Of a DNA stretch of 34,096 nucleotides, positions 8,215 through 16,259 are shown piece by piece (positions within the stretch are counted from its first letter, which is position 1; every line of letters begins with the position of its first letter). The stretch is taken from contig JAGQOH010000035.1 in NCBI GenBank assembly GCA_020427635.1, positions 1 through 34,096 of the forward strand, read 5' to 3'. The stretch is from Phycisphaerales bacterium. Lineage in GTDB: Bacteria > Planctomycetota > Phycisphaerae > Phycisphaerales > UBA1924. The position numbers were made by a program, and so were the translations under genes. The notes below the pieces were generated by a model. It worked only from the letters and a program-made list of their open reading frames with translations. It was not told where the DNA came from and ran no database searches.

Positions 8215-8220
8215 GATACT
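8215..8220 (+). promoter_or_regulatory. Candidate -10 element of a leaderless start (NYN nuclease)
   Basis: GATACT ends nine bases before the ATG at 8230, and there is no Shine-Dalgarno sequence. Transcription would begin at or within a base or two of the start codon. Confidence 0.35.
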
Positions 8221-8229
8221 GCGACCCAC

Positions 8230-8715
8230 ATGCGAGCCCTCATTGACTTCATGAACCTCCTCCACCCCTGGCTCACCGGAGCTGGCGGCCCCCTCCCACT
8301 GCCCCCGGACGACCTGCCTGGACAGATCAATCTCCTGGGCCGGCTCCTGGCGGCCAGCGGGTTCGCCGAGCCCGGCACCACCATCGTCTGCGACGGAGCG
8401 ACGCCCCCCGGCTGGATCGGAGCCTCCACCGCAGGGATCCCCGTGCGCTTCGCCGGGGGCGGGCGAGAGGCCGACGAATTGCTTGAGAGCCTCATCGCCC
8501 AAGAGTCGGGCCCCAGGTCGCTGCTGGTCGTGAGTTCGGATCGCCGCATCCAACGGGCCGCCCAGCGCCGACGGGCGCGGGTCGCCACAAGCGAGCAGTT
8601 TCTGGCGCGCCTCCGGGCGCCCGCCGGTGACACCCCGAATCAACCCGTCCGCCCGCGCGAGGCGCTCACCGAGCAAGAGGTGGCGAAATGGCTCGAAGAG
8701 TTTGGCCTCGAGTGA
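8230..8715 (+). CDS. YacP/Rae1-like NYN-domain ribonuclease (161 aa)
   Basis: PIN-like NYN domain of the YacP (DUF901) type. The acidic residues that form the metal site in this fold can be followed: D6 and N9 in LIDFMN, D55 in IVCDG, E80, D82 and E83 in GREADEL, and D104 in VVSSDRRIQ. The Bacillus homologue Rae1 cuts mRNA in the ribosomal A site; family members are otherwise poorly known. About the first 115 residues are the domain, then a short tail ending in a predicted helix (TEQEVAKWLEEFGL). It is divergent from rpsU and lies 42 bases upstream of rsfS, so its neighbours are all ribosome-related. The ATG at 8230 is the only sensible start, since LIDFMN begins at residue 4. Confidence 0.75.
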   Translation: MRALIDFMNLLHPWLTGAGGPLPLPPDDLPGQINLLGRLLAASGFAEPGTTIVCDGATPPGWIGASTAGIPVRFAGGGREADELLESLIAQESGPRSLLVVSSDRRIQRAAQRRRARVATSEQFLARLRAPAGDTPNQPVRPREALTEQEVAKWLEEFGLE

Positions 8716-8742
8716 CACCCAGGACCTGCAAATGGCATCTGC

Positions 8743-8748
8743 TAGGCT
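8743..8748 (+). promoter_or_regulatory. Candidate -10 element of a leaderless start (rsfS)
   Basis: TAGGCT within GCTAGGCTG ends nine bases before the rsfS ATG at 8758. No Shine-Dalgarno sequence is present. It closely resembles GCTAGACTG before the histidine kinase at 9328. No strong -35 is visible. Confidence 0.4.
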
Positions 8749-8757
8749 GCCCGTCGC

Positions 8758-9303
8758 ATGACACCAAGCCCAGATCAAGAGCGAGCCGATGGAGGAGGCA
8801 ACCGCCCCGCAGCAGCGCATCGCGGACGACGGCGCGATCGCGAGCTTCTGGGGCTGGCGCGCCCCCAGGCAGCCCCTGGCGAGAACGATCGCGCCGACGC
8901 TGAAGGCAAGGCCCGCGCCTTCGCCATCGAGGCCGCCCGCGTGCTTCACGATGACAAATGCTCGGACGTACTCGTGCTCGACCTGCGCGGAAAGAGCCAG
9001 ATCACTGACTTCCTCGTCATCGGATCTGGCACCTCGGATCGGCAGATGAAATCGACCGGCGAGGATGTCGCAGAACTGGGTGAGCAACAGGGCTTCCCAG
9101 CCGCGCACCACAACCTGCGCGAACACCGCGCCGACTGGCGGGTGCTCGACCTGGTGGATGTCATCGTTCACATCTTCGAGCCCAACACCAGGGCCTTCTA
9201 CGACCTCGAGATGATGTGGGGCGATGCGCCAGATATCGAATGGGCTCGGCCCGGCGATACCCCCAGGCGTGGCGGCGCTTTCTCAAGCGATGAAGGGGAA
9301 TAG
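8758..9303 (+). CDS. rsfS: Ribosomal silencing factor RsfS (181 aa)
   Basis: RsfS/YbeB/Iojap family. The protein binds L14 on the 50S subunit and blocks joining with 30S during starvation. The domain spans about residues 50-165: KARAFAIEAARVLHDDKCSDVLVLDLRGKS-type start, then ITDFLVIGSGTSDRQM, followed by ADWRVLDLVDVIVHIFEPNTRAFYDLEMMWGDAP, all conserved landmarks. About 50 arginine-, aspartate- and proline-rich residues precede the domain, longer than usual. No ATG, GTG or TTG lies in frame between 8758 and the domain, so the extended start is supported. The -10-like hexamer nine bases upstream suggests a leaderless message. A histidine kinase begins 24 bases downstream. Confidence 0.9.
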   Translation: MTPSPDQERADGGGNRPAAAHRGRRRDRELLGLARPQAAPGENDRADAEGKARAFAIEAARVLHDDKCSDVLVLDLRGKSQITDFLVIGSGTSDRQMKSTGEDVAELGEQQGFPAAHHNLREHRADWRVLDLVDVIVHIFEPNTRAFYDLEMMWGDAPDIEWARPGDTPRRGGAFSSDEGE

Positions 9304-9313
9304 TCGCTCAAGC

Positions 9314-9319
9314 TAGACT
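9314..9319 (+). promoter_or_regulatory. Candidate -10 element of a leaderless start (histidine kinase)
   Basis: TAGACT within GCTAGACTG ends eight bases before the ATG at 9328. There is no Shine-Dalgarno sequence. It shares the GCTAG(G/A)CTG core with the site before rsfS. Confidence 0.4.
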
Positions 9320-9327
9320 GTGCGCTC

Positions 9328-11004
9328 ATGGCGCGCGGGATCTCACTTGCCAACAAGTGTTTGCTGCTGTTCGGATTGGCCGTCGTGGTGATCGTCGCCG
9401 CAGCGCTCGTCGTGCCCTGGGTGCGCATGCGCGTCGTCGTGGACGATGCCCAGCGCGAGGCCTCGCGTCAGCTTGCCAGAGCCTGGGGTGAGGAACTGCT
9501 CAATGGCAACGCCCGCCTTGAAGATGGCCAGCGCGTCACGACAATGCTGGGCAGCGAAGTCACCATCACCTTGTATGACACGAGGGGATGGATGGACGCG
9601 CCCTTCGACGCGACAAATGACAAGCGCTTCGAGGCCGCCGCACGGCGCTCGCTCCAGGAGCGCGATGCCAAACGCAAGACGAATGACGCCACACGCGCCG
9701 CCGAACTGGAACATGCCGAGGCGCTATGGACCGAACATGGTCGCCGCTACAGCGTGGCGCGCGAGGTGCGCGATGACACCGGCGCGCTCCGCGGCGTTGT
9801 GGTTGTGCATCGAGCCTCAGCAGGCGCGTCCGGACAGGTGTTTACCGATCGCCTGCTGCTCGTCGGCGCGGGACTCGGCGCTTCTCTGTTTGCAATCGCC
9901 GTGTTCTATCTCATCACAAAACGCATCATCCTTGGCCCCGTGCGCAAGCTGCGCGACACGGCGGACCTTGTCCGCGCCGGCGACACCGCCGTCCGATCGC
10001 AAATCGCAACAGGCGACGAGTTCGAGCAGCTCTCCGACACCTTCAACGCGATGCTCACGGTCCTCACCGAGCAACAAAACCAACTCCGCGCGATCAACGC
10101 ATCCCTCGACTTGAAACTCACTGAAATGGCAGAGGCAAACATCGCCCTCTACGAAGCCGCAAAAATGAAAGGCGAATTCGTCGCGAGCGTGAGCCACGAA
10201 CTGCGCACGCCACTGAACTCGATCATTGGCTTTGCCGAGATCTTGCGCGACATTGCTGAGTCCGACATCGAATCAGCTGAGCAGGACGATGTTGATGCGA
10301 CAATTGTAACGAAGCTCACAAAACGCAAACGCTACACGGACCACATCGTCTCCGCGGGACGTTCGCTACTCGAGATGATCAACGAACTGCTCATGATGGC
10401 GAAGTTGGACGCAGGACGAATGGAGCTCCACGTGGCGCCTATGAACGTGGCCGAAACCTGCGAAGGTCTCGTCGCGCTCATTCGCCCACTCGCAGAGAAA
10501 AAACGCATCGAGCTCCGCGTGCAACTGGGCTCGGGCACGCTCCCCGCGCATGCGGGCAAGCCCGGCGCCGATTTGCCGTTGGTGAATACCGACGCCCAAA
10601 AACTGCAACAGATCGTCTTCAACTTCTTGAGCAATGCCGTGAAGTTCACCCCCGAACGTGGCGATGTCTCCCTGCGCGCCGAGCGCCTGGTCGCGGGCGA
10701 TGGAAAGGTGCGCGTACGCATCAGCGTGCTCGATTCCGGGCCCGGCATCCCCGAAGACCAACACGCAACCGTGTTCGAACGCTTCCGCCAACTCGAAGGC
10801 GGACACACACGCCAGGCGGGCGGCACGGGCCTAGGCCTCGCGATCGCCAAACAGTTTGCTGAGATGATTCAGGCTGAGTTGCAACTCGTCAGCGAAGTCG
10901 GACGCGGATCGATGTTCTCCGTCATCGTGCCACTCGAGCTAGACCCCAACAAGCCGCCACCCACGCTCGACGCACTCTTGCCGACTATTGATCGTTCAAC
11001 GTGA
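9328..11004 (+). CDS. Membrane sensor histidine kinase, HAMP-HisKA-HATPase (558 aa)
   Basis: A two-component sensor. Residues 9-32 form a first membrane helix, about 33-172 an extracytoplasmic sensing region without a domain I recognise, and about 173-197 a second helix. A HAMP linker follows (LGPVRKLRDTADLVRAGD to FNAML), then a short coiled coil. The HisKA dimerisation helix carries SHELRTPLN with the phospho-acceptor H290. The HATPase domain shows the N box (N432, N436), DSGPGIP (D469) and GGTGLGLAIAK. All catalytic motifs look intact. No response regulator lies nearby, so it is an orphan kinase and its signal and partner are unknown. Its last 20 bases overlap the end of the convergent YraN gene. 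Confidence 0.92.
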   Translation: MARGISLANKCLLLFGLAVVVIVAAALVVPWVRMRVVVDDAQREASRQLARAWGEELLNGNARLEDGQRVTTMLGSEVTITLYDTRGWMDAPFDATNDKRFEAAARRSLQERDAKRKTNDATRAAELEHAEALWTEHGRRYSVAREVRDDTGALRGVVVVHRASAGASGQVFTDRLLLVGAGLGASLFAIAVFYLITKRIILGPVRKLRDTADLVRAGDTAVRSQIATGDEFEQLSDTFNAMLTVLTEQQNQLRAINASLDLKLTEMAEANIALYEAAKMKGEFVASVSHELRTPLNSIIGFAEILRDIAESDIESAEQDDVDATIVTKLTKRKRYTDHIVSAGRSLLEMINELLMMAKLDAGRMELHVAPMNVAETCEGLVALIRPLAEKKRIELRVQLGSGTLPAHAGKPGADLPLVNTDAQKLQQIVFNFLSNAVKFTPERGDVSLRAERLVAGDGKVRVRISVLDSGPGIPEDQHATVFERFRQLEGGHTRQAGGTGLGLAIAKQFAEMIQAELQLVSEVGRGSMFSVIVPLELDPNKPPPTLDALLPTIDRST

Positions 11005-11422
11005 CGGCGTTTTCGTGGTGTCGAATCGCGGGCTTGCCGCGCTCGGGCATGTCGATGGCAACGAGATCGATGCGGATCGGGTGATGGCTCCAGCCGCGCG
11101 CACGCACCAAGAGCTGCGTCAACCGAAGCAACTGGCGGCGCTTGTGGGCGTGGAGTTGTGCTTCGGGAAGCGGCGCGGTGCGCTCCACCGCATCGCCGAT
11201 GCGCCGAGCCTTCACCTCCACAATGACAATCGTACGCCTGTCAGGGTGCAAGCAGACGAGATCGAGCTCGCCACCTGCGATATGGCAATTGCGCTCGAGC
11301 ACTCGATACCGAGCACGCTTGAGTGCACGAGCCGCCAGCCGCTCACCCGTCGGTCCCAACCGATCACGATGCGATGCAGACGTGCTGCGAAGTGACCCAA
11401 GCATGGAGCGCACGATGCTCAT
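10985..11422 (-). CDS. YraN/UPF0102 family endonuclease-like protein (145 aa)
   Basis: UPF0102 (YraN) family with a restriction-endonuclease-like fold. Family landmarks are GPTGERLAARALKRARYRVLERN (the GExxAxxyL region), GGELDLVCLHPDRRTIVIVEVKAR (acidic E and D, then the ExK motif in VEVKAR) and a lysine/arginine-rich helix (HKRRQLLRL). Function in bacteria is unsettled; a Holliday-junction-resolvase-like nuclease role is often proposed. The ATG at 11422 overlaps the stop of the upstream SurA-like gene as ATGA, so the two are translationally coupled. An internal ATG at 11404 is an alternative. The 3' end overlaps the histidine kinase by 20 bases, tail to tail. Confidence 0.85.
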   Translation of the reverse strand: MSIVRSMLGSLRSTSASHRDRLGPTGERLAARALKRARYRVLERNCHIAGGELDLVCLHPDRRTIVIVEVKARRIGDAVERTAPLPEAQLHAHKRRQLLRLTQLLVRARGWSHHPIRIDLVAIDMPERGKPAIRHHENAVTLNDQ

Positions 11423-12792
11423 TGGCCCGCGTTGGGCAAGTAGCGCACCGCGGCGAACTCGACAATGCGCTGAACCATCGTTTCAAGATCGGAAATGCGC
11501 GCTCGCTCCAACATCTCCCCGAAGAATCGATCCTGCTCGACCTGGAAACGCTCTTGGCGCAGCTGCGCTTCGATATCGTCCTGGGCTTCGTACAGCGTGC
11601 GCGCGTTGCGCTCTAACGCTTCGTAGTTGATCCACCACTCGTCGCCTGCGTAGCCAATCGGGCCAACAGTCTCGCCCACGCCAAGCGCCTGGGCAGGATC
11701 ATTGAGCTGCTGCGGCCCAAAGAACACCGGCGCCGTACCAGCAGCTGGCTCAGACACCACAAGCAATCCCTGCTCGCTCGTGTTGTACTTCGTGTACTGC
11801 GCCGCGACCTCTGCAAAAGGCTTGTCCAGGAGCGCCCGTGCCACAGCATCCGCATCGTCCGGGTTCGCGCGAATCACGCGCAGCTTGATCGACGGCGCCT
11901 GATTGAACTCGTCGAAGTGCGTCTCGTAATACCGCTCGATGTCGCGGTACGACACCACGACGCGCGAATACACCTCCCGGCGAAGCTGCTCCAAGATGAG
12001 CTGCCGCTCGGACTCCTGCTTCACCTTCTCTTCGATGGTGAGACCTTCGCGCTCGCGCAAACGCTCGTCAGCAAGCGCCTCAGCGCCCAGATTCTGGCTG
12101 ACGATGTTCGTGCGCAGGCGCTGGATGTAGGCAAGCACGCCGGCGCGCTGCTCAGGCTTCAGGCTTGCATAGAACTCCGCGAGCAGCAATTCGTCGCGCA
12201 CCTGGTCGATCAAGGCTGCGTGAACGGTCCGCGCCGTCGATTGCAGCCACTCGCGCGGGCTCAGGCGCTGCGCCTCCGCGCGCAGTCGCGCATCAAGTGG
12301 CTGCAGAAAGTCGCTGGCATACAGCGGCTTGCCATTGATCTCCCCCACCATCTGGTCCACCACGAGCGCCCCCGCAGGCGGCGCCGCCGGGGCTGGAGGG
12401 GCCGCAGCCAGGGCGGGCTGGGCTTGGCTTGTCGCGCCAGGCGCCGTGACCGGAGCGAACTTCGCGGGCGCCGGGACGCTCCGCGCCGCCCACGGGCTGG
12501 CGGCTCCCTGATCTCCGACGACAAGGATCGCCTCACCGGGTGTGACTGCCGAGCCAGACACCGACACGGGGGTCGCCGTCACCGCTGCCTGACCCTGATT
12601 GGCTATTGATGGGGCTGCGGCGAAGTCCTGCGGGGTCAATCGCAACGCCGGCTGGGCTGAAGATCGTCCTGATCCGCACCCGACCAAGGCAGAGAGCAAG
12701 GACGCGACCGCCAGCACGGGGAGCGCTGCCGAAGCGCCGAGATGGATCGCGGAACGCGCGTGCATAGGCATTTGATCGTAGCGGGTGGGCAT
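11419..12792 (-). CDS. SurA-like lipoprotein with a degenerate parvulin domain (457 aa)
   Basis: Predicted lipoprotein: a hydrophobic N-terminal helix ends in LSALVGCGSG, a good lipobox (LVGC). A long Ala/Pro-rich linker follows (about 40-145). Next comes a SurA-N-like helical region starting with VGEINGKPLYASDFL and rich in charged helices (about 150-290). Last is a region resembling a PpiC/parvulin domain (about 290-395), IKLRVIRANPDDADAVARALLDKPFAEVAAQYTK-like at its start. The usual H(I/V)L strand and the GGDLGWF segment of active parvulins are not recognisable, so it may be a chaperone without isomerase activity. It probably helps fold exported proteins outside the cytoplasm. ATGs at 12792 and 12765 both give a workable signal; 12792 is preferred. 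The upstream frame to 12834 lacks support. Confidence 0.72.
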   Translation of the reverse strand: MPTRYDQMPMHARSAIHLGASAALPVLAVASLLSALVGCGSGRSSAQPALRLTPQDFAAAPSIANQGQAAVTATPVSVSGSAVTPGEAILVVGDQGAASPWAARSVPAPAKFAPVTAPGATSQAQPALAAAPPAPAAPPAGALVVDQMVGEINGKPLYASDFLQPLDARLRAEAQRLSPREWLQSTARTVHAALIDQVRDELLLAEFYASLKPEQRAGVLAYIQRLRTNIVSQNLGAEALADERLREREGLTIEEKVKQESERQLILEQLRREVYSRVVVSYRDIERYYETHFDEFNQAPSIKLRVIRANPDDADAVARALLDKPFAEVAAQYTKYNTSEQGLLVVSEPAAGTAPVFFGPQQLNDPAQALGVGETVGPIGYAGDEWWINYEALERNARTLYEAQDDIEAQLRQERFQVEQDRFFGEMLERARISDLETMVQRIVEFAAVRYLPNAGQ

Positions 12793-12829
12793 GATTTGAG
12801 GGGTATCGGCCCGATGCCTGCCGATGGCA

Positions 12830-12835
12830 TACACT
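12830..12835 (+). promoter_or_regulatory. Candidate -10 element for the DUF1844-sdh operon
   Basis: TACACT lies 26 bases before the GTG at 12862, with an AGGGGG Shine-Dalgarno-like sequence between them. The -35 is unclear. It sits in the divergent space opposite the SurA-like gene. Confidence 0.3.
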
Positions 12836-12861
12836 CTTGGTCCTATTCAGAGGGGGCAGCA

Positions 12862-13314
12862 GTGGCGGACGAAGCAGGCGAAACGCCCAAGATCATCGTT
12901 GACTCAGACTGGAAGAGTCAGGCGCAGGCGGAGAAGCAGAAGCTCCAAGAGCAAGAGGCGGCCCGCCAGGAGGCCTCGGGCGACGTCGGCCCGGGCGGCA
13001 TGCCGCCAGCCGATTTCCGAGCCGTCGTCGGCATGTTTGCATCGCAAGCCCTCATGTATATGGGAGGCGTCGCGGACAAGTCTGGCCGCGCGGTCTTCGA
13101 CCCCTACTACGCCCAGTACATGATCGACATGCTTGCTGTGCTCGAAGAGAAGACCAAGGGCAACATCACCAAAGAGGAGGCGGACGACCTCGCCTCCGTG
13201 CTGCACGAACTGCGCAGTCGATTCGTTGAACTCATGCAGATGGCGATGCAGCAACAAGCGCAGGGCGGCGCAGGGGGCGCGACGCCCCCACCACCACCCG
13301 GCGCCACAACTTGA
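12862..13314 (+). CDS. DUF1844 family protein (150 aa)
   Basis: Small cytoplasmic protein of the DUF1844 family, common in planctomycetes and of unknown function. The conserved part runs from about residue 50: PPADFRAVVGMFASQALMYMGG, then YYAQYMIDMLAVLEEKTKGNITKEEADDL and a leucine-rich helix LHELRSRFVELM. The N-terminus is a charged, glutamine- and lysine-rich helix; the C-terminus is a Gly/Pro tail. GTG at 12862 is chosen because AGGGGG precedes it closely; the frame stays open to 12742 but would run through the opposite gene. sdhC starts 15 bases after its stop, so it is the first gene of the succinate dehydrogenase operon. A role in complex assembly or regulation is possible but only inferred from position. 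Confidence 0.82.
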   Translation: MADEAGETPKIIVDSDWKSQAQAEKQKLQEQEAARQEASGDVGPGGMPPADFRAVVGMFASQALMYMGGVADKSGRAVFDPYYAQYMIDMLAVLEEKTKGNITKEEADDLASVLHELRSRFVELMQMAMQQQAQGGAGGATPPPPPGATT

Positions 13315-13329
13315 AGCGGAGCGTGAACC

Positions 13330-14238
13330 GTGAGCACGAACGAATCGTTCATGGATCGGCATCACTACCTGCTGCGTCGGCTGCATAGCCTGACCGGCAT
13401 CGTGCCGATTGGCCTGTTCCTCATCGCGCACCTCACGACGAACTCAACCATCGTCTGGGGCGCAATCAACAAACGTGCCGTTGACACACTGCGCGCGCCC
13501 GATGGCGTCGTCGAGGCGGGCCAGGCGGGCGAACTCCTCGCACGCCAGGTGGGCACCTTTCAGCACGAAGTCTCATTCATCAACAACATGCCGTTCCTGG
13601 TGCTCATCGAGTGGACGCTCTGGTTGTCGATCGCATTCCACGCCGTACTCGGGATTATCTATGCCCGAAGTGGCCAGAACAACATGGCGCGCTACAAGTA
13701 CGGCGGGAACACGCGCTACGCACTGCAACGCTTGACAGGCTATCTGGGCGTGCTCTTCATCGTCTACCACATCGGCACACTGCGCTGGGGATGGACCTTC
13801 CTCCAGCCCAATGGCGAGCCATGGAGCCACACACACGCGAGTTCAACCCTCGCTGCGGCACTGCGCGGGCATGCCGGCGCGTGGTCGATCGGCGGCGTAT
13901 TCGTCGCCCTCGGCTACTTCGCAGGCGTCACAGCACTTGTCTTCCACTTCGCCAATGGCCTCTGGACCGCAGCAATCACATGGGGCCTCACCATCACCGA
14001 GAAAGCACAGCGGCGCTGGGGCGTGGTGTGCGCGGTCTTGGGATTCGCACTCATGGGCGCCGCATGGAGCTCGCTCGCAGGGTTCCTCGCCCTCGACTAT
14101 GACAGCGCACGTGAAATCGAAATGGCGCTGCACGGCACGCCGGCGCACTCCATGCTTGTCGACACACAACCGGAAACCGGCCCAGTCCTCAGCACACAAG
14201 CCAATGCGCCAATGCACGCGGAAGGAGAAGCGCAGTAA
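13330..14238 (+). CDS. sdhC: Succinate dehydrogenase cytochrome b558 subunit (302 aa)
   Basis: Membrane anchor of a B-type succinate:quinone oxidoreductase: one five-helix subunit carrying two haems. Helices can be seen at about 21-37, 88-112, 136-155, 185-212 and 230-252. Candidate haem ligands are the histidines in RLHSLTG, LIAHLTT, AFHAVLG, VYHIGT and VFHFANG. It passes electrons from SdhB to quinone, probably menaquinone. At 302 residues it is longer than Bacillus SdhC (about 200) because of an extra loop near residues 45-80 and a hydrophilic C-terminal tail from about 255. The GTG at 13330 has GGAG ten bases upstream. Its TAA shares one base with the ATG of sdhA. Confidence 0.93.
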   Translation: MSTNESFMDRHHYLLRRLHSLTGIVPIGLFLIAHLTTNSTIVWGAINKRAVDTLRAPDGVVEAGQAGELLARQVGTFQHEVSFINNMPFLVLIEWTLWLSIAFHAVLGIIYARSGQNNMARYKYGGNTRYALQRLTGYLGVLFIVYHIGTLRWGWTFLQPNGEPWSHTHASSTLAAALRGHAGAWSIGGVFVALGYFAGVTALVFHFANGLWTAAITWGLTITEKAQRRWGVVCAVLGFALMGAAWSSLAGFLALDYDSAREIEMALHGTPAHSMLVDTQPETGPVLSTQANAPMHAEGEAQ

Positions 14239-16259
14239 TGGCACATCCTTCGAACCAACAGCGCGTGATCGTCGTGGGCGGCGGATTGGCCGGACTCGCA
14301 GGCACGGTGCGTGTCGCCGAAGCCGGGCTTGCAGTCGACCTCTTTAGCCTGGTACCGGTCAAACGGTCGCACTCAGTCTGCGCGCAGGGCGGAATCAATG
14401 CGTGCAACGAGGTTGCCCGCCAGCAGGGCTACTCAGAGTTTGAGCACTTCGACGAAACGCTCTACGGCGGCGACTTCCTCCAGCATCAACCGCCCGTCTA
14501 CGAAATGACCCACTGGGCGCCCAAGATCATCGACCTGCTCGATCGCATGGGTGTGCCCTTCAACCGGACAAGTGAAGGCCAACGTGCGCTGCGACTCTTC
14601 GGCGGCAGCTTGTACAAACGCACCCACTTCTCTGGCGCAACCACCGGGCAGCAGCTCATGTATGCCCTCGACGAACAAGTACGCCGCTACGAAGCCGAGG
14701 GCAAAGTCACCAAGTACGAGTTCTGGGAATTCCTGCGGCCCATCATCGACGAATCTGATGGACGCTGCATCGGCATCGTCGCCCAGGATCTGCGCACCAT
14801 GCAGGTCCGCGCATTCCGAGCCGACGCCGTCGTCATCGCGACCGGTGGCCCCGGGCTTGTATTTGGCAAGAGCACCAACAGCGTCATGTGTACCGGCGCC
14901 GCCGCGAGCCGCTGTTACCAACACGGCGTGAAGTACGGCAATCCCGAGTTCATCCAGGTCCACCCCACCGCGATTCCCGGCGCCGACAAGTTGCGCCTCA
15001 TGAGTGAATCGGCCCGTGGCGAAGGCGGGCGCGTATGGGTGCCAGCGGTCAAGAAGGATGGCCAGTGGGCGCCGCACCCAACACCCGGTATCGATCCGCG
15101 CAAGCTTCCAACCGATCAGCGCTGGTACATCCTTGAAGAGAAATATCCGGCATACGGCAACATCGTCCCGCGCGACATTGCAACGCGCGAGATCTTCGCC
15201 GTCTGCCGCGATGGCTTCGGCGTGGGCGGCGGCAACATGGTCTACCTCGACCTCACGCACAAGCCCAAAGATGAACTCGAGCGCAAGCTGGGCGGCATCC
15301 TCGAGATCTACCGCAAGTTCGTGGGCGAAGACCCCACGGAATTGCCCATGAAAATCTTCCCAGGCGTGCACTACTCCATGGGCGGCCTATGGACCACCTA
15401 CACCCCCGGCGCCGACTATGAACAGTACAAGCGTGGCGATGCGAGCTTCGATCTGCGGCGCGCTTGGGATCCGGCCAAACGCCCGGCATGCGGCCTGGAT
15501 CAAAACGCCGACAACAACATGATGACCAACATCGACGGGCTCTACGCCTTTGGCGAGGTCAACTATCAGTTCCACGGCGGCACGCGCCTCGGCGCCAATG
15601 CCCTCCTCAGTTGCATCTTCGATGGCTTGTTTTGCGGTCAATCCGTTGTGCACTTTGTCACGCGCCGCGCTGACGACGCCGCCGCGCAGCGCGAGCAGCG
15701 CATCTACGACGCGGGCGTCGCGGGCGAAGAAGAGAAGATCGCGGCCCTCACCTCGCGCTCGGGCGATGAGAACCCCTATGTCATCGCCAAAGACATGGGC
15801 GACCTGATGACGCGCGAGTCAACCGTGGTCAAAGACGAGGCGGGTCTCCAACGGGCGCTCGATGGACTCGCCGCCCTCAACGATCGCTACGAACGAATGA
15901 GCCTTGCCGACACGAGTGGCTGGTCAAACCAGAACCTCACCTGGGCTCGCGCGGTGGGCGACATGCTCATCCTGGCCGATCCCATCCTGCGCGGTGGCCT
16001 GCTGCGCAAGGAGTCTCGCGGGTCGCACTATCGCCCGGACTACCCGGATCGCAATGACAAGGACTTCCTGAAGACGACGATCGCAACCTTTGATCCGGCA
16101 ACCAAGCAAGCAAAGATCAGTTACGAAGACGTGGAGATTGGCTTGGTGCGCCCACGCGTTCGGGATTACTCCAAAGCAAAGTCCAAGGGCACGCCGTCCG
16201 GATCACAATCGACAAAGAAGAATGAGCCCGTGGGCGCGGGTGCGGGAGGTGCCTCATGA
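14238..16259 (+). CDS. sdhA: Succinate dehydrogenase flavoprotein subunit (673 aa)
   Basis: Catalytic subunit that oxidises succinate to fumarate with covalently bound FAD. The FAD dinucleotide-binding motif is VIVVGGGLAGLAG at about 10-22. SHSVCAQGGINA contains the histidine expected to carry FAD. Substrate-site landmarks include QVHPTAIPG and SESARGEGGRVWVP, followed by RDIATREIF. Near the C-terminus DRNDKDFLKTTIATFD matches the end of B-type subunits. Length fits the Bacteroidetes/epsilonproteobacteria-like group (about 650). It starts within TAATG at the sdhC stop, with GAAGGAG upstream, and its stop overlaps sdhB (ATGA at 16256-16259). The enzyme could run as fumarate reductase under low oxygen. 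Confidence 0.95.
   Translation: MAHPSNQQRVIVVGGGLAGLAGTVRVAEAGLAVDLFSLVPVKRSHSVCAQGGINACNEVARQQGYSEFEHFDETLYGGDFLQHQPPVYEMTHWAPKIIDLLDRMGVPFNRTSEGQRALRLFGGSLYKRTHFSGATTGQQLMYALDEQVRRYEAEGKVTKYEFWEFLRPIIDESDGRCIGIVAQDLRTMQVRAFRADAVVIATGGPGLVFGKSTNSVMCTGAAASRCYQHGVKYGNPEFIQVHPTAIPGADKLRLMSESARGEGGRVWVPAVKKDGQWAPHPTPGIDPRKLPTDQRWYILEEKYPAYGNIVPRDIATREIFAVCRDGFGVGGGNMVYLDLTHKPKDELERKLGGILEIYRKFVGEDPTELPMKIFPGVHYSMGGLWTTYTPGADYEQYKRGDASFDLRRAWDPAKRPACGLDQNADNNMMTNIDGLYAFGEVNYQFHGGTRLGANALLSCIFDGLFCGQSVVHFVTRRADDAAAQREQRIYDAGVAGEEEKIAALTSRSGDENPYVIAKDMGDLMTRESTVVKDEAGLQRALDGLAALNDRYERMSLADTSGWSNQNLTWARAVGDMLILADPILRGGLLRKESRGSHYRPDYPDRNDKDFLKTTIATFDPATKQAKISYEDVEIGLVRPRVRDYSKAKSKGTPSGSQSTKKNEPVGAGAGGAS

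Noticed and set aside
8167..9171. Open frame of 334 codons on the minus strand across the NYN and rsfS genes
   Set aside because: No recognisable domains; the plus strand codes for two conserved proteins here.
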